64,000 nt of DNA from Bacillus sp. FJAT-29937 (lineage in GTDB: Bacteria > Bacillota > Bacilli > Bacillales > Cytobacillaceae): contig NZ_LMAS01000003.1 of assembly GCF_001509555.1 (NCBI RefSeq), forward strand, positions 639,175 to 703,174, given 5' to 3'. The notes under the pieces are model-generated. The model did no database searches, was not told where the DNA came from, and saw only the letters and a program-made list of their open reading frames with translations. Position 1 is the first letter of the stretch. The number at the start of each line of letters is the position of its first letter. This document shows, in pieces, positions 8,933-18,021 of this stretch. A program made the position numbers and the translations under genes.

Positions 8933-10427
8933 AAAATTATTACAGCATCATTTTAACTATACTGCATTTAGACCTGGTCAAAAGGAAGTTATTTCTTCTA
9001 TACTGGATGGGAATCATACAATTGCCATGCTTCCTACCGGAATAGGGAAATCACTATGTTATCAATTGTCTGGCTATGCATTAAATGGACAAGTGATTAT
9101 CATCTCACCACTCTTATCATTAATGCAGGATCAAGCCGAACAATTAATGATGAACGGGGAGAAAAGTGTCATTGCCTTTAATTCCTTTTTATCTGCTGAA
9201 GAAAAAAATCGTGCATTATCACAGTTAAATAAATTTAAATTTATTTTCCTATCCCCTGAGATGCTGCGTCAAGACCATGTCATAAAAAGGCTATGTCATT
9301 TAAATATTGCTTTATTTGTCATTGATGAGGCCCATTGCATTTCACAATGGGGGTATGATTTCCGACCTGACTATTTAAAGCTTGGCGAGGTTAGAGAAAG
9401 AATAGGAAACCCGCTGACATTAGCTTTAACTGCGACAGCTACACGAGGGGTTAAAGATGATATTATTGCGTCGCTATCATGGGAAAATTGGAAGGAATTT
9501 ATATATTCTGTTGACCGCCCTAATATTTCGCTAACTGTTGAAACGATAAATTCCTTCCAAGAAAAAAAGGAAAGGGTTGCTGAGCTCGTCCATTCACTAA
9601 ATGGTACTGGGATTATCTATTTTTCAAGCAAGAAAATGTGTGAACAAATGGCTGAATTCTTAAAGGAAAGCAGAGTTTCCAATGTTGCCGCCTACCATGG
9701 TGGAATGGAACAGGAGGCAAGAATATTAATTCAGCAGCAATTTATTCAAGGGCAATTAGATGTAATCTGTGCGACAAGTGCATTTGGCATGGGAATTAAT
9801 AAGGATAATATCCGTTATATTATTCATTTTCATATGCCGCTTCAGCTTGAATCCTATTTGCAGGAAATCGGGAGAGCGGGAAGGGACGGAAGGAAGAGCC
9901 TTGCCGTTTTGCTGTATTCTCCTGGAGATGAACAGCTGCCCTACCAGCTTGCTGAAGGGGAGCTGCCAGCAGTAGAGCAAATTGATTGGCTTTTTAACTG
10001 GCTTAGAGTCAATCCGCATGCGTTAAAGCAATTGCCAGCATATGAGGAAGAAATCAGAAGAATTTCTGGGTTAACAGACATTCAATGGCGAATTACTCGG
10101 GATCTGCTTGAAGAAGTTAGGGAAGATCAATTAGGTCAATCTAGCACTGAAATAAAGTCATTTATTCAGGAGCGAATTCAGGTCAAAAGGAAAAAGATAG
10201 ATGAAATGTTTGTTTGGACGCAATTAAATGAATGTCGCAGAAAAAATATCTTGAAGTATTTCGGGGAAGATAACAAAATAGAGGTAGAGGATTGCTGCGA
10301 CCTGTGCGGAGTTAATTATTCAAAATTTTATTCCTCCATTGATAAAAAAGAGAAAACTGAGAGTGAATCTTCTTTTAATTGGAAAGACCAGTTGGGAGAA
10401 ATACTTTTAAGCAGGCGAATGACATGA
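8922..10427 (+). CDS. recQ: ATP-dependent DNA helicase RecQ, short form (RecQ/RecS type)
   Basis: A 501-residue superfamily 2 helicase that unwinds DNA 3' to 5' in repair and recombination. Motif I is LPTGIGKS (Lys43), motif II DEAHCISQWGYDFR (about 134), motif III ALTATAT, and motif VI QEIGRAGRDGR. The zinc-binding subdomain is present (Cys in NECRRKN, then CCDLCG near the end), but no HRDC domain follows, so it is the short Bacillus type (YpbC). The ATG at 8922 follows AGGTGA and lies inside the end of ypbB. It overlaps ypbD by four bases. See ypbB for the separated HTH module. Confidence 0.94.
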   Translation: MKLEKLLQHHFNYTAFRPGQKEVISSILDGNHTIAMLPTGIGKSLCYQLSGYALNGQVIIISPLLSLMQDQAEQLMMNGEKSVIAFNSFLSAEEKNRALSQLNKFKFIFLSPEMLRQDHVIKRLCHLNIALFVIDEAHCISQWGYDFRPDYLKLGEVRERIGNPLTLALTATATRGVKDDIIASLSWENWKEFIYSVDRPNISLTVETINSFQEKKERVAELVHSLNGTGIIYFSSKKMCEQMAEFLKESRVSNVAAYHGGMEQEARILIQQQFIQGQLDVICATSAFGMGINKDNIRYIIHFHMPLQLESYLQEIGRAGRDGRKSLAVLLYSPGDEQLPYQLAEGELPAVEQIDWLFNWLRVNPHALKQLPAYEEEIRRISGLTDIQWRITRDLLEEVREDQLGQSSTEIKSFIQERIQVKRKKIDEMFVWTQLNECRRKNILKYFGEDNKIEVEDCCDLCGVNYSKFYSSIDKKEKTESESSFNWKDQLGEILLSRRMT

Positions 10428-11038
10428 AAGATAAATATACAGGAATCATTAAAGGGTTATCCGATCGAGAACTGCTTTTTCATTTATATTTAACACAATT
10501 TATCTTGTTAGCCATTTCATTTATTTTAAGTTTGATATTATTTAATCGTCTTACTGATGTACTTCATCTTTTTAAGATTAATGATATGAATATTTTACTT
10601 ATCGGGGGAACAGCTGGACTAGGAGTCGTACTTTTGGATGTAATTCTTATGAAGCTCCTGCCTCCCTCCTTTTACGATGATGGGGGATTAAATGAAAGAG
10701 TTTTTCGTAATCGGAGTGTTTTACATATTGCTTTAATTGCTGCAACCGTTGCTTTTTGTGAGGAATTATTATTCAGAGGCATCATTCAGACACATGTTGG
10801 ACTTGTTTATTCCAGTCTAATTTTTGCGGTTGTCCATTACCGCTATTTATTTAATTGGTTCTTGTTCTTAAATGTTGTTGTCCTAAGCTTTTTTATCGGC
10901 TATATTTTTTTGATAACAAACAATTTATTCGTGACTATTTTTACACATTTTATTATTGATTTTTTACTGGGACTAATAATAAAATACCGTCATAATACAG
11001 GTTCCAACAGCGGGAACACAGGAAGGGATGTTTCATGA
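10424..11038 (+). CDS. ypbD: CPBP-family intramembrane metalloprotease YpbD
   Basis: A 204-residue membrane protein of the CPBP (Abi/CAAX-like) family. Conserved motif 1 is FCEELLFRGIIQ (Glu113, Glu114, Arg118); further His motifs are FAVVHYRYLFNWF and FTHFIIDFLLG near the C-terminus, the residues thought to hold the catalytic metal. About six hydrophobic segments are visible. Substrates are unknown. The ATG at 10424 overlaps the recQ stop (ATGA) and matches the family length better than a longer frame starting at 10379. It overlaps the following gene by four bases. Confidence 0.88.
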   Translation: MKDKYTGIIKGLSDRELLFHLYLTQFILLAISFILSLILFNRLTDVLHLFKINDMNILLIGGTAGLGVVLLDVILMKLLPPSFYDDGGLNERVFRNRSVLHIALIAATVAFCEELLFRGIIQTHVGLVYSSLIFAVVHYRYLFNWFLFLNVVVLSFFIGYIFLITNNLFVTIFTHFIIDFLLGLIIKYRHNTGSNSGNTGRDVS

Positions 11039-11712
11039 ACAAAGAAGGCCCTTATAGGGATCAGGCTGAACGGCTTCGGAAAAAGGTTAATAGAAATTGG
11101 GAAAGTGATGAACCTAGCCTAGAAAAAGAAGAGTTGCCGCCGAGAAGCAGGCTTCACCGGGAAAAGAGAAAGAAAAATAAATGGAAGGTTAAATACCCTG
11201 TTATTCGCCTTCTGGCATTACTATTTATCTTGCTGCCGATTACAATTTTTAGTATGTATAACTATTTGCAGAAAAATGAAAATGGCGGAGCTGAAAAAGC
11301 AAGCACCCAAAACGGGTTTGAAACAATCGGATTTGAAGAGCAAGAAGAAAAAGAAGAAAAAGGAACAATTATTGAGGAAAGAGAAGAAGAGACGGGGAGC
11401 ACCGAAGGCAAAGTTGAAATGGAGGAAAAGAAACCCTCTATCCCTGCCTCTGAAACTCCAGTAATTAGTAGTAATTCTGAAGATAAAGGTTCTGCAAAGC
11501 CTTCTGAAACGGATGAAAACGAACAAGTGAAGGAAAATCAGCAAACGGATCAAAAGGAAATGATTTATCATACAGTCAAACCTAATGAAAACATGTTCCG
11601 GATCGCATTGAAATATTATAATTCACAGGCAGGCATTGATATTATTAAAAAAGCAAATAATTTAAAAGATAATGAGATTCAAGCTGGACAAGTGTTGAAA
11701 ATACCTAAATAA
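11035..11712 (+). CDS. ypbE: LysM-domain membrane-anchored protein YpbE
   Basis: A 225-residue protein with a basic cytoplasmic N-terminus (about 1-58), one membrane helix (about 60-80, RLLALLFILLPITIFSMYNY), a long Glu/Lys/Ser-rich spacer (about 85-175) that is probably extended, and a C-terminal LysM domain (YHTVKPNENMFRIALKYYN to QAGQVLKIPK) that binds peptidoglycan. This is a wall-spanning tether architecture. The low-complexity A/G-rich spacer explains the open frames seen opposite it. It is coupled to ypbD by an overlap (ATGA) and corresponds to B. subtilis YpbE. Confidence 0.85.
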   Translation: MNKEGPYRDQAERLRKKVNRNWESDEPSLEKEELPPRSRLHREKRKKNKWKVKYPVIRLLALLFILLPITIFSMYNYLQKNENGGAEKASTQNGFETIGFEEQEEKEEKGTIIEEREEETGSTEGKVEMEEKKPSIPASETPVISSNSEDKGSAKPSETDENEQVKENQQTDQKEMIYHTVKPNENMFRIALKYYNSQAGIDIIKKANNLKDNEIQAGQVLKIPK

Positions 11713-11817
11713 TAGATTCCAAATCTCCCTATCATATAATGCTGTACAAGCTCATACATTAAGTAGAAAAGAGTGTTGGCAGGGTATATCGTTAGCCATT
11801 GTGAACGGAGGGGGATT

Positions 11818-12276
11818 ATGGAAACATCTATAAAACAGCTTGATGATCGAACAGATCAAGCTACAAGGCAGATGCTTCAAAAAGTGGTTGAAAGGAAAAA
11901 GAAATTTGACACTTTTAAGCTTAGGCATTTAATTACAATGTGGGCAACAATGTTTTCGTCCTTCATTTATTTTTTTTATATTTATCATACGGTAATGAAG
12001 CCCTTCTCCTATTCATTTTCGGCCATGTTTTCGGTTTTTGTTAACCAGTCGGCTAATTTGTATTTACTTATATTCACAGTTGGACTATACGGCTTAATGA
12101 ATTTATTAAAGGAGAAAAGAGAGAAGGCTGAGAAGGAGTACCATGCACTCAGATGCGAAATTATCGATAAGAGCAAAGATCTTTGGAAAAAGGAAGACGA
12201 GTGGAAAAACAGACATGTCGTTTATGAAATGATGAAGGCGAATTATGATATTAATTTGTATCATGAAAATAAATAA
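11818..12276 (+). CDS. ypbF: Small membrane protein YpbF
   Basis: A 152-residue protein with a charged N-terminal part, two hydrophobic segments (about 41-62, ITMWATMFSSFIYFFYIYH, and about 79-97, NLYLLIFTVGLYGLMNLL) and a charged, probably coiled C-terminal region. It resembles B. subtilis YpbF (DUF2663), of unknown function, in the same order after ypbE. The ATG at 11818 follows an excellent GGAGGGGG site; an in-frame TTG 15 codons upstream has none. A clear terminator ends the ypbB-ypbF cluster. Confidence 0.8.
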   Translation: METSIKQLDDRTDQATRQMLQKVVERKKKFDTFKLRHLITMWATMFSSFIYFFYIYHTVMKPFSYSFSAMFSVFVNQSANLYLLIFTVGLYGLMNLLKEKREKAEKEYHALRCEIIDKSKDLWKKEDEWKNRHVVYEMMKANYDINLYHENK

Positions 12277-12284
12277 AGATAATG

Positions 12285-12320
12285 ACTACCACAGCTTAAA
12301 AGCATGTGGTAGTTTTTTGT
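12285..12320 (+). terminator. Terminator after ypbF
   Basis: ACTACCACA (12285-12293) and TGTGGTAGT (12305-12313) pair perfectly and are followed by a T run. Confidence 0.88.
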
Positions 12321-12467
12321 TTCTGAAACTTTGAATTATGTTTAAATTCTCTTAATCTATTTTGTCTTATGACATTTTGTGTTAAATTATAAGAAAATTT
12401 AAGCAACTGGTCCGGAAGGGATGTAAGTCTATGATGATTATATTTTTAGCTTTGTACAGGTGGCAGC

Positions 12468-14078
12468 ATGCGTAAACTTAAACGGATAAAGCTGCAGCAT
12501 AGAATCATTGTATTTATCGTTATTCTAATTTTTATCATTGTTATTCAAACGAGCGCCCTTTTTTATCATACTCTTTCCAGTACAATTGAAAATCAAATTG
12601 CAACGAGGGCATTGAATGTGTCCAAGACGGTCGCGTCAATGAAGGAAATTCGAGAAGCTTTTCAAACAGAGGAACCATGGAGGAAGGTACAGCCTATTGC
12701 AGAAAGAGTTAGAGTCGAAACGGGTGCTGAATATGTTGTAATCGGGGATAAACATGGCATCCGCCTCGCCCATCCTAGAATGGAAAGGATTGGGGAAAAA
12801 ATGGTCGGAGGGGACAATGACCGAGCTCTCATATATGGTCAGTCGTATGTTTCCAAAGCCACAGGAACATTAGGACCTGCTCTGAGAGGAAAGTCTCCGA
12901 TCCTAGATAATAATGGCGAAATTATTGGAATTGTATCTGTTGGTTTTCTTATGGAAGATATAGAAGATGTTATCAGTCATTACGATAATCCTATTGTTTG
13001 GATAGCATTGTCTGGACTAGTTATTGGTGTGCTTGGTTCCATTTATTTAGCCTATAGTATAAAGAAGCTTATATTTGGATTGGAGCCGGAAGAGATTGCC
13101 TCTTTATATAAAGAGCATCATGCTGTCATACAATCTGTCAGGGAAGGAATTATTGTTGTAAATAAGACAGGTACAATCATTCTTGCCAATCAGGCAGCTA
13201 ATAATATTCTTTCATTGCCTGATGAAGTCTCCATTATTGGGAAGCCGCTTCTAGAAATAATACCTAATTCCCCTATGCTCGAAGTACTTGAAACTGGACA
13301 AGAACAATTGGACAAGCAGATGGATTTAAAAGGGAAAACGGTAATCGTCAATCGGCTGCCGGTTATTATTGGCAATGAAGTGATAGGGGTAGTTTCAAGC
13401 ATCCGCCTGAAATCAGAGATTGACCAGCTAACAGAGGAACTTTCACAGGTGAAAAGGTATACAGATGCTCTACGTTCACAAACACATGAATTTAATAATC
13501 TCCTATACACGATTTCCGGTTTGATTCAATTAGAATCGTATGAGGAAGCGTTAGAACTGATTCATAAAGAAACATCAGATCATCAAGAAATGATCCAATT
13601 CGTAATGAACAAAATAAAAGATCCATGGCTTGGAGGAATCTTGATCGGATTTTTTAATCGCGCCAAGGAGCTGAAGATCAACTTTACACTTGATCAGGAA
13701 AGCAGATTGGACCAACTCCCTAAACATATTGAAAATAGCCACCTTGTTTCCATTCTCGGCAATCTTATAACGAATGCTTTTGAAGCAGTTGAGAAGAACG
13801 ATGAAGAAAATAAAAAAGTAAGACTTTTTGTAATGAATATGGGCAGTGAACTGATAATCGAAGTAGAGGATTCAGGATCAGGAGTTAATGACCAGCTTGC
13901 TAGTCAAATATTTGTAAAAGGTTTTTCTACGAAAAAGGGATTGAAAAGGGGAAATGGCCTAGCCCTTGTGAAAGATCTTGTTGAGGAAATGGGCGGGAGC
14001 ATAGCTTTTGAGAATGGCGATTTGAATGGAGTAGTATTTATTGTTGCCATACCGATAGTAAGGGGAGAAATAGGATGA
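12468..14078 (+). CDS. citS: CitA/DcuS-family sensor histidine kinase (CitS-like)
   Basis: A 536-residue membrane sensor: first helix about 12-34, extracytoplasmic sCache-type domain (about 35-170, with GDKHGIRLAHPRMERIG and GTLGPALRGKSPI, the pattern of citrate/dicarboxylate sensors), second helix (about 175-197), a PAS domain (about 215-320), then the phosphoacceptor box RSQTHEFNNLLYTISGLIQ with His340 and a HATPase domain (EDSGSGVND, KGLKRGNGLALVK). B. subtilis CitS is the nearest named relative. It overlaps the regulator gene and precedes tctCBA, so it probably senses a tricarboxylate or dicarboxylate outside the cell. The exact ligand cannot be read from the sequence. Confidence 0.85.
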   Translation: MRKLKRIKLQHRIIVFIVILIFIIVIQTSALFYHTLSSTIENQIATRALNVSKTVASMKEIREAFQTEEPWRKVQPIAERVRVETGAEYVVIGDKHGIRLAHPRMERIGEKMVGGDNDRALIYGQSYVSKATGTLGPALRGKSPILDNNGEIIGIVSVGFLMEDIEDVISHYDNPIVWIALSGLVIGVLGSIYLAYSIKKLIFGLEPEEIASLYKEHHAVIQSVREGIIVVNKTGTIILANQAANNILSLPDEVSIIGKPLLEIIPNSPMLEVLETGQEQLDKQMDLKGKTVIVNRLPVIIGNEVIGVVSSIRLKSEIDQLTEELSQVKRYTDALRSQTHEFNNLLYTISGLIQLESYEEALELIHKETSDHQEMIQFVMNKIKDPWLGGILIGFFNRAKELKINFTLDQESRLDQLPKHIENSHLVSILGNLITNAFEAVEKNDEENKKVRLFVMNMGSELIIEVEDSGSGVNDQLASQIFVKGFSTKKGLKRGNGLALVKDLVEEMGGSIAFENGDLNGVVFIVAIPIVRGEIG

Positions 14079-14761
14079 CTAAGCTTATTGAAGTGTTAAT
14101 TGTGGAAGATGATGCAAGAATTGCGGAAATTCATCGGCGATTTACTGAGAAGATAGAAGGTTTTCAAGTAGTGTATACGGCTGCAAATGGAGAGCAAGCA
14201 ATGGAATGGCTGGAGCTTATTCAACCCCAATTAGTCTTGTTAGATGTTTATTTGCCAGACATGAAAGGGACTGAGTTAGTGGAATTTATCCGTCAAGACT
14301 ACCCAGATATTGATATTATCATGATCACTGCAGCTTCTGAAGTGCAAATCGTACGAAAAGCATTTCGCGGCGGGGTATTTGACTATATTGTTAAACCACT
14401 TACATTTGACCGCTTTAAAGAAAGTCTACTCCATTATAAATCGAAGCTTGAGAAATGGTCAGAGAAGGATCAGTTATCTCGAGAGGAAATTGAAAGGCTG
14501 TGGAATCGAGAGAATTCTAGTTTGCTAACGATTGAAGACGTTCCAAAGGGAATTGATCCACTGACATTAGAAAAAATCTTAAAATCTATTTCCGAAATGA
14601 ACCAAAACGGAATGACCGCTGAAGAAGTGAGTAAAGTATCTGGGGTCAGCCGTTCAACTGCGAGACGGTATTTAGAGCATTTAATTTCTAAGAGGAGAAT
14701 ATACGCTGAATTGAGATATGGGAACGTAGGCAGACCTGAGCGGAGATACTTTATTGAATAG
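14075..14761 (+). CDS. citT: CitB/DcuR-family response regulator (CitT-like)
   Basis: A 228-residue regulator with a receiver domain (EDDARIAEIH; phosphoacceptor Asp57 in LVLLDVYLPDMKG; Lys in YIVKPL) and a C-terminal winged helix of the CitB/DcuR type (MTAEEVSKVSGVSRSTARRY, then LEHLISKRRIYAELRYGNVGRPERRY). Phosphorylated by the adjacent kinase, it would activate the tct transport genes that start 137 bases downstream. The start overlaps the kinase stop (ATGA). CitT of B. subtilis, which activates citM, is the best-known homologue; the name here is by analogy. Confidence 0.85.
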   Translation: MTKLIEVLIVEDDARIAEIHRRFTEKIEGFQVVYTAANGEQAMEWLELIQPQLVLLDVYLPDMKGTELVEFIRQDYPDIDIIMITAASEVQIVRKAFRGGVFDYIVKPLTFDRFKESLLHYKSKLEKWSEKDQLSREEIERLWNRENSSLLTIEDVPKGIDPLTLEKILKSISEMNQNGMTAEEVSKVSGVSRSTARRYLEHLISKRRIYAELRYGNVGRPERRYFIE

Positions 14762-14850
14762 TGTGAATTTTATGAGCAAAATGAGTTTTATGGTGTTTAT
14801 CCTTCTAATGGCCAAAAACTTTTAATATAAAATGTATTCTGATAATTTGT

Positions 14851-14864
14851 AGATAGCGCTTTCA
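14851..14864 (-). promoter_or_regulatory. CcpA-binding cre site upstream of tctC
   Basis: On the reverse strand TGAAAGCGCTATCT fits every position of the cre consensus TGWAARCGYTWNCW. It lies 34 bases before the tctC start and just downstream of a possible -10 (GATAAT, 14841-14846), a position suited to repression of the transport genes when a preferred sugar is present. Confidence 0.75.
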
Positions 14865-14897
14865 TTACATGCGTAAATAGAAGGGGGAAAGTTTTCT

Positions 14898-15932
14898 ATG
14901 AAGAAATTCGGAACATTATTATTAACAGGAGCATTGGCATTAAGTCTTGCCGCGTGCAGTGGCGGAGGTACGAAGGAAGCCGGAACGAAGGACGCTGACG
15001 CTGGAAAAACCGCTTCTACCTATCCTGAAAAACCAATTGTGATTGTTGCGCCATCTGGTGCTGGGGGTGGCTGGGATTTAACAGCTCGTGCAACTGCGAA
15101 GGTCTTAGGCGAAACAAAGCTTGTAGACAAATCAATTACGGTTGAAAATAAGCCTGGCGGAGGCGGAGCAGTATTTTTAGCTGAATATGCTACGAAAGAT
15201 AAAGACAATCAGTACAAGCTATTTATCAGTTCACCGCCAATATTAATTAACAATGACAAAAAAGAAGGAAATAGCCCATACGGATATAATGATACAACAC
15301 CACTTGCCCAATTGACCCGCGACTACGGGGCGCTCGTTGTTAAAGAAGATTCGCCATTCACAGATCTTAAATCTGCTTTAGACGCAATTAAAGCTGATCC
15401 GACAAAAGTAACTCTGGCAGGAGGCTCGGCCCCTGGATCAATGGACCATCTAGTGGGAATTTTGCCAGCATTCAAATATGGCATTGATCCTAAATCTGTC
15501 AAATATGTTTCTTATGATGGCGGGGGAGAAGCGATTGCTGCATTATTAGGAGGAAATGCTGACATCATAGCCACTGATGCTTCCTCTGTTGGTGAGTACG
15601 TAAAAGCCGGTAAAGTTCGCGTGCTGGCAGTAAGTTCTACTGAACGTTTAGGAGGAGTTTTAGCTGAAGTGCCAACTTATAAAGAGGCAGGGGTTGATGC
15701 CGAATTTACCATCTGGCGCGGAATATTTGGTCCGAAAGAAATGTCTGAAGATGCGTTTGGCTACTGGGACGAAAAGTTAAAAGCAATGTCTGAAACAGAA
15801 GAGTGGAAATCAGAATTAGAGAAGAATGGCTGGGAAAGCGAATTTAAAAATGCGGATGATTTCAAAACTTTCCTTGATGAACAAGATAAATTGATTATTG
15901 AATTACTCACAGCCCTAGACATGCAAAAATAA
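14898..15932 (+). CDS. tctC: Tripartite tricarboxylate transporter substrate-binding lipoprotein TctC
   Basis: A 344-residue extracytoplasmic receptor with a lipoprotein signal peptide (MKKFGTLLLTGALALSLAAC, lipid-modified Cys20). The mature part begins with a Gly/Ala/Lys-rich linker, then the Bug/TctC fold: YPEKPIVIVAPSGAGGGWDL, VENKPGGGGAVFLAEY and VKYVSYDGGGEAIAALLGG, the loops that hold carboxylate substrates through water. It delivers citrate or a similar acid to the TctB-TctA permease. The gene follows the two-component system and a cre site. A strong hairpin separates it from tctB. Confidence 0.92.
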   Translation: MKKFGTLLLTGALALSLAACSGGGTKEAGTKDADAGKTASTYPEKPIVIVAPSGAGGGWDLTARATAKVLGETKLVDKSITVENKPGGGGAVFLAEYATKDKDNQYKLFISSPPILINNDKKEGNSPYGYNDTTPLAQLTRDYGALVVKEDSPFTDLKSALDAIKADPTKVTLAGGSAPGSMDHLVGILPAFKYGIDPKSVKYVSYDGGGEAIAALLGGNADIIATDASSVGEYVKAGKVRVLAVSSTERLGGVLAEVPTYKEAGVDAEFTIWRGIFGPKEMSEDAFGYWDEKLKAMSETEEWKSELEKNGWESEFKNADDFKTFLDEQDKLIIELLTALDMQK

Positions 15933-15942
15933 ACACCTGATG

Positions 15943-15969
15943 GAGGAGAAGAGAAATTCTCTTCTCCTC
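15943..15969 (+). promoter_or_regulatory. Intercistronic stem-loop between tctC and tctB
   Basis: GAGGAGAAGAGA (15943-15954) and TCTCTTCTCCTC (15958-15969) form a perfect 12-bp stem with a three-base loop. No T run follows, so it is not a normal terminator. It is placed where a hairpin could protect the 3' end of the tctC message and make the binding protein more abundant than the permease. It begins 10 bases after the tctC stop. Confidence 0.75.
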
Positions 15970-15994
15970 ATTCGGTTTTGGAGGTATCAAGAAT

Positions 15995-16450
15995 ATGACA
16001 CATTCATTTGATCGCTACGCCGGTATCATATTTTTGCTGCTAGGTGTCGGCTTTATAACTGAGAGTTTTAAGATATCAACAAGCGCTTATGGAAGCCAAG
16101 TTGGACCCAATATTTTTCCAATGGGTCTTGGAATTTTATTATCCATACTAAGTGCCCGCCTTATTTATGAATCGGTTAAAAAGAAACAAGTGAAAAAAGA
16201 AAAGGAAAAATTAGATTACAAAAGGTTTTTAATTATTTTAATCGCGGCCATTGCCTACTGTTTATTATTGGAAGTTGTCGGTTATGTCATTTCTACTTTT
16301 TTATTTTTATTAATTGGATTTCAGGCGATGGAAAAAGGCAGCTGGTTGAAAACAATCATTATTTCAGCATTGTTTTCCTACGGAGTTTACTACCTATATT
16401 CTGAATTATTAGAAGGTTCGCTTCCGGGATTTCCGTTAGGGGGGTTTTAG
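15995..16450 (+). CDS. tctB: Tripartite tricarboxylate transporter small membrane subunit TctB
   Basis: A 151-residue membrane protein with four predicted helices (about 9-25, 40-58, 74-95 and the last 40 residues) and a basic loop after the second helix. TctB proteins are poorly conserved; length, topology and place between tctC and tctA support the call. It is the small partner of TctA in the sodium-dependent carboxylate importer. TTGGAGG precedes the ATG. The stop TAG is directly followed by the tctA GTG start. Confidence 0.88.
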   Translation: MTHSFDRYAGIIFLLLGVGFITESFKISTSAYGSQVGPNIFPMGLGILLSILSARLIYESVKKKQVKKEKEKLDYKRFLIILIAAIAYCLLLEVVGYVISTFLFLLIGFQAMEKGSWLKTIIISALFSYGVYYLYSELLEGSLPGFPLGGF

Positions 16451-17977
16451 GTGGATACTCTACATTTTCTAGCAAATGGGTTTGAAATTGCCTTTCAATG
16501 GCAAAATCTTGTTTTCGCTTTTATAGGAGTTCTCATTGGTACAGCTGTAGGCGTCTTGCCGGGAATAGGGCCGATGAGTGGAGTAGCCTTATTGATTCCA
16601 GTAACCGCTACGATCACATCAGGACTTTCTCCTGAAGCAGCAGCAACAAGTTCAATCATTTTATTGGCAGGGGTTTATTATGGAGCCATGTATGGCGGCT
16701 CAACGACCTCCATATTAATCAATACTCCTGGGGAATCTTCATCTGTTGTTACAACACTCGACGGTTATCAGATGGCTAGACAGGGAAGAGCCGGCCCGGC
16801 ACTTGCCATTGCAGCAATCGGATCGTTTGTCGCAGGGCTTATTGCACTTCTCGGTCTAATTCTACTTGCAGAACCACTTTCTAACGTTGCATTATCATTT
16901 GGCCCAGCTGAATATTTCTCACTTATGCTTCTTGGACTTTGTGCTGTAAGCGGCTTAGCGGGGAAAAGCATGACGAAGGCTTTGATCATGACTGTATTCG
17001 GCTTGCTGCTTGCCACGATCGGGATGGATAATGTTTCTGGAATTGCCCGGTTTACGTATAACATTCCAGTCCTTTATTCAGGGCTCGAGTTTTTAACGAT
17101 TGCTGTTGGTTTATTTGCACTTGGCGAAGTGTTTAAGACAATCTTGGAAAAAGATAGCGACGATGATGGACCTACGAAGGTTGGCAAAGTGCTGCCGACG
17201 AAACAAGATCTTAAAGATAGTGCCGCTCCTATATTAAGAGGATCATTTCTCGGTTTCTTTATTGGGGTGCTGCCGGGAGCTGGGGCTACGCTTGCTTCGT
17301 TTTTCTCCTATTTAACGGAGAAAAGGATCAGCAAAAATCCCGAGAAGTTCGGAAAAGGGGCGATTGAAGGGGTTGCTGCTCCGGAATCTGCGAATAATGC
17401 TGCCTCTGGCGGAGCGATGATTCCTTTATTAACTTTAGGTATTCCAGGCTCCGGAACGACAGCAATCCTTATGGGTGCTTTAATTATGTATAATATCCAG
17501 CCAGGTCCATTGTTGTTCGAGGATCATCCGGAAGTGGCGTGGGGACTTATTGCCAGTATGTTAATCGGAAATATGATGCTATTAATCTTAAATTTGCCGC
17601 TCGTTAAAGTGTTTGCGAAAATTATCGAAACACCAAAGAGATTCTTGCTTCCGATTATCATTGCTATTTCATTTTTTGGTGTTTATGCCGTTCAGTATAC
17701 TGAATTTGATTTACTGCTTCTCGTTGGTTGCGGTGTGGCTGGTTATTTTCTTACGAAAAATGATTTTCCTGTGGCTCCACTCGTGCTTGCACTAGTATTA
17801 GGACCAATGATTGAAAATAATATGCGCCGAGCTTTAACAACATCAAATGGTGATTTTTCAATCTTTGTAACGAAACCGCTGTCGTTGGCCTTTTTGATCG
17901 TTGCAGCATTATGGATGATCATTCCATTAGTATTAAAAATGAGAGGCAGAAATGTCATAATTAATGAAGAGGAATAA
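16451..17977 (+). CDS. tctA: Tripartite tricarboxylate transporter large permease TctA
   Basis: A 508-residue permease with about eleven hydrophobic segments. The two repeated family signatures are visible: GTAVGVLPGIGPMSGVALLI near 31-50 with MYGGSTTSILINTPGE near 87, and GFFIGVLPGAGATLASFFSY near 268 with AAPESANNAASGGAMIPLLT near 310. They form the substrate and sodium path. It starts with GTG immediately after the tctB stop, preceded by AGGGGGG. Together with TctC and TctB it would import citrate or related acids, controlled by the adjacent two-component system and by CcpA. Confidence 0.93.
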   Translation: MDTLHFLANGFEIAFQWQNLVFAFIGVLIGTAVGVLPGIGPMSGVALLIPVTATITSGLSPEAAATSSIILLAGVYYGAMYGGSTTSILINTPGESSSVVTTLDGYQMARQGRAGPALAIAAIGSFVAGLIALLGLILLAEPLSNVALSFGPAEYFSLMLLGLCAVSGLAGKSMTKALIMTVFGLLLATIGMDNVSGIARFTYNIPVLYSGLEFLTIAVGLFALGEVFKTILEKDSDDDGPTKVGKVLPTKQDLKDSAAPILRGSFLGFFIGVLPGAGATLASFFSYLTEKRISKNPEKFGKGAIEGVAAPESANNAASGGAMIPLLTLGIPGSGTTAILMGALIMYNIQPGPLLFEDHPEVAWGLIASMLIGNMMLLILNLPLVKVFAKIIETPKRFLLPIIIAISFFGVYAVQYTEFDLLLLVGCGVAGYFLTKNDFPVAPLVLALVLGPMIENNMRRALTTSNGDFSIFVTKPLSLAFLIVAALWMIIPLVLKMRGRNVIINEEE

Positions 17978-18021
17978 AAGGAGACATTAGTAGTAAATTA
18001 TTGAATTTTCAAGCTGATGAA

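Noticed and set aside
11221..11571. Reverse-strand frame of 116 codons opposite ypbE
   Set aside because: It is the complement of the Glu/Lys-rich spacer and reads as low-complexity Phe/Leu; no ribosome site.
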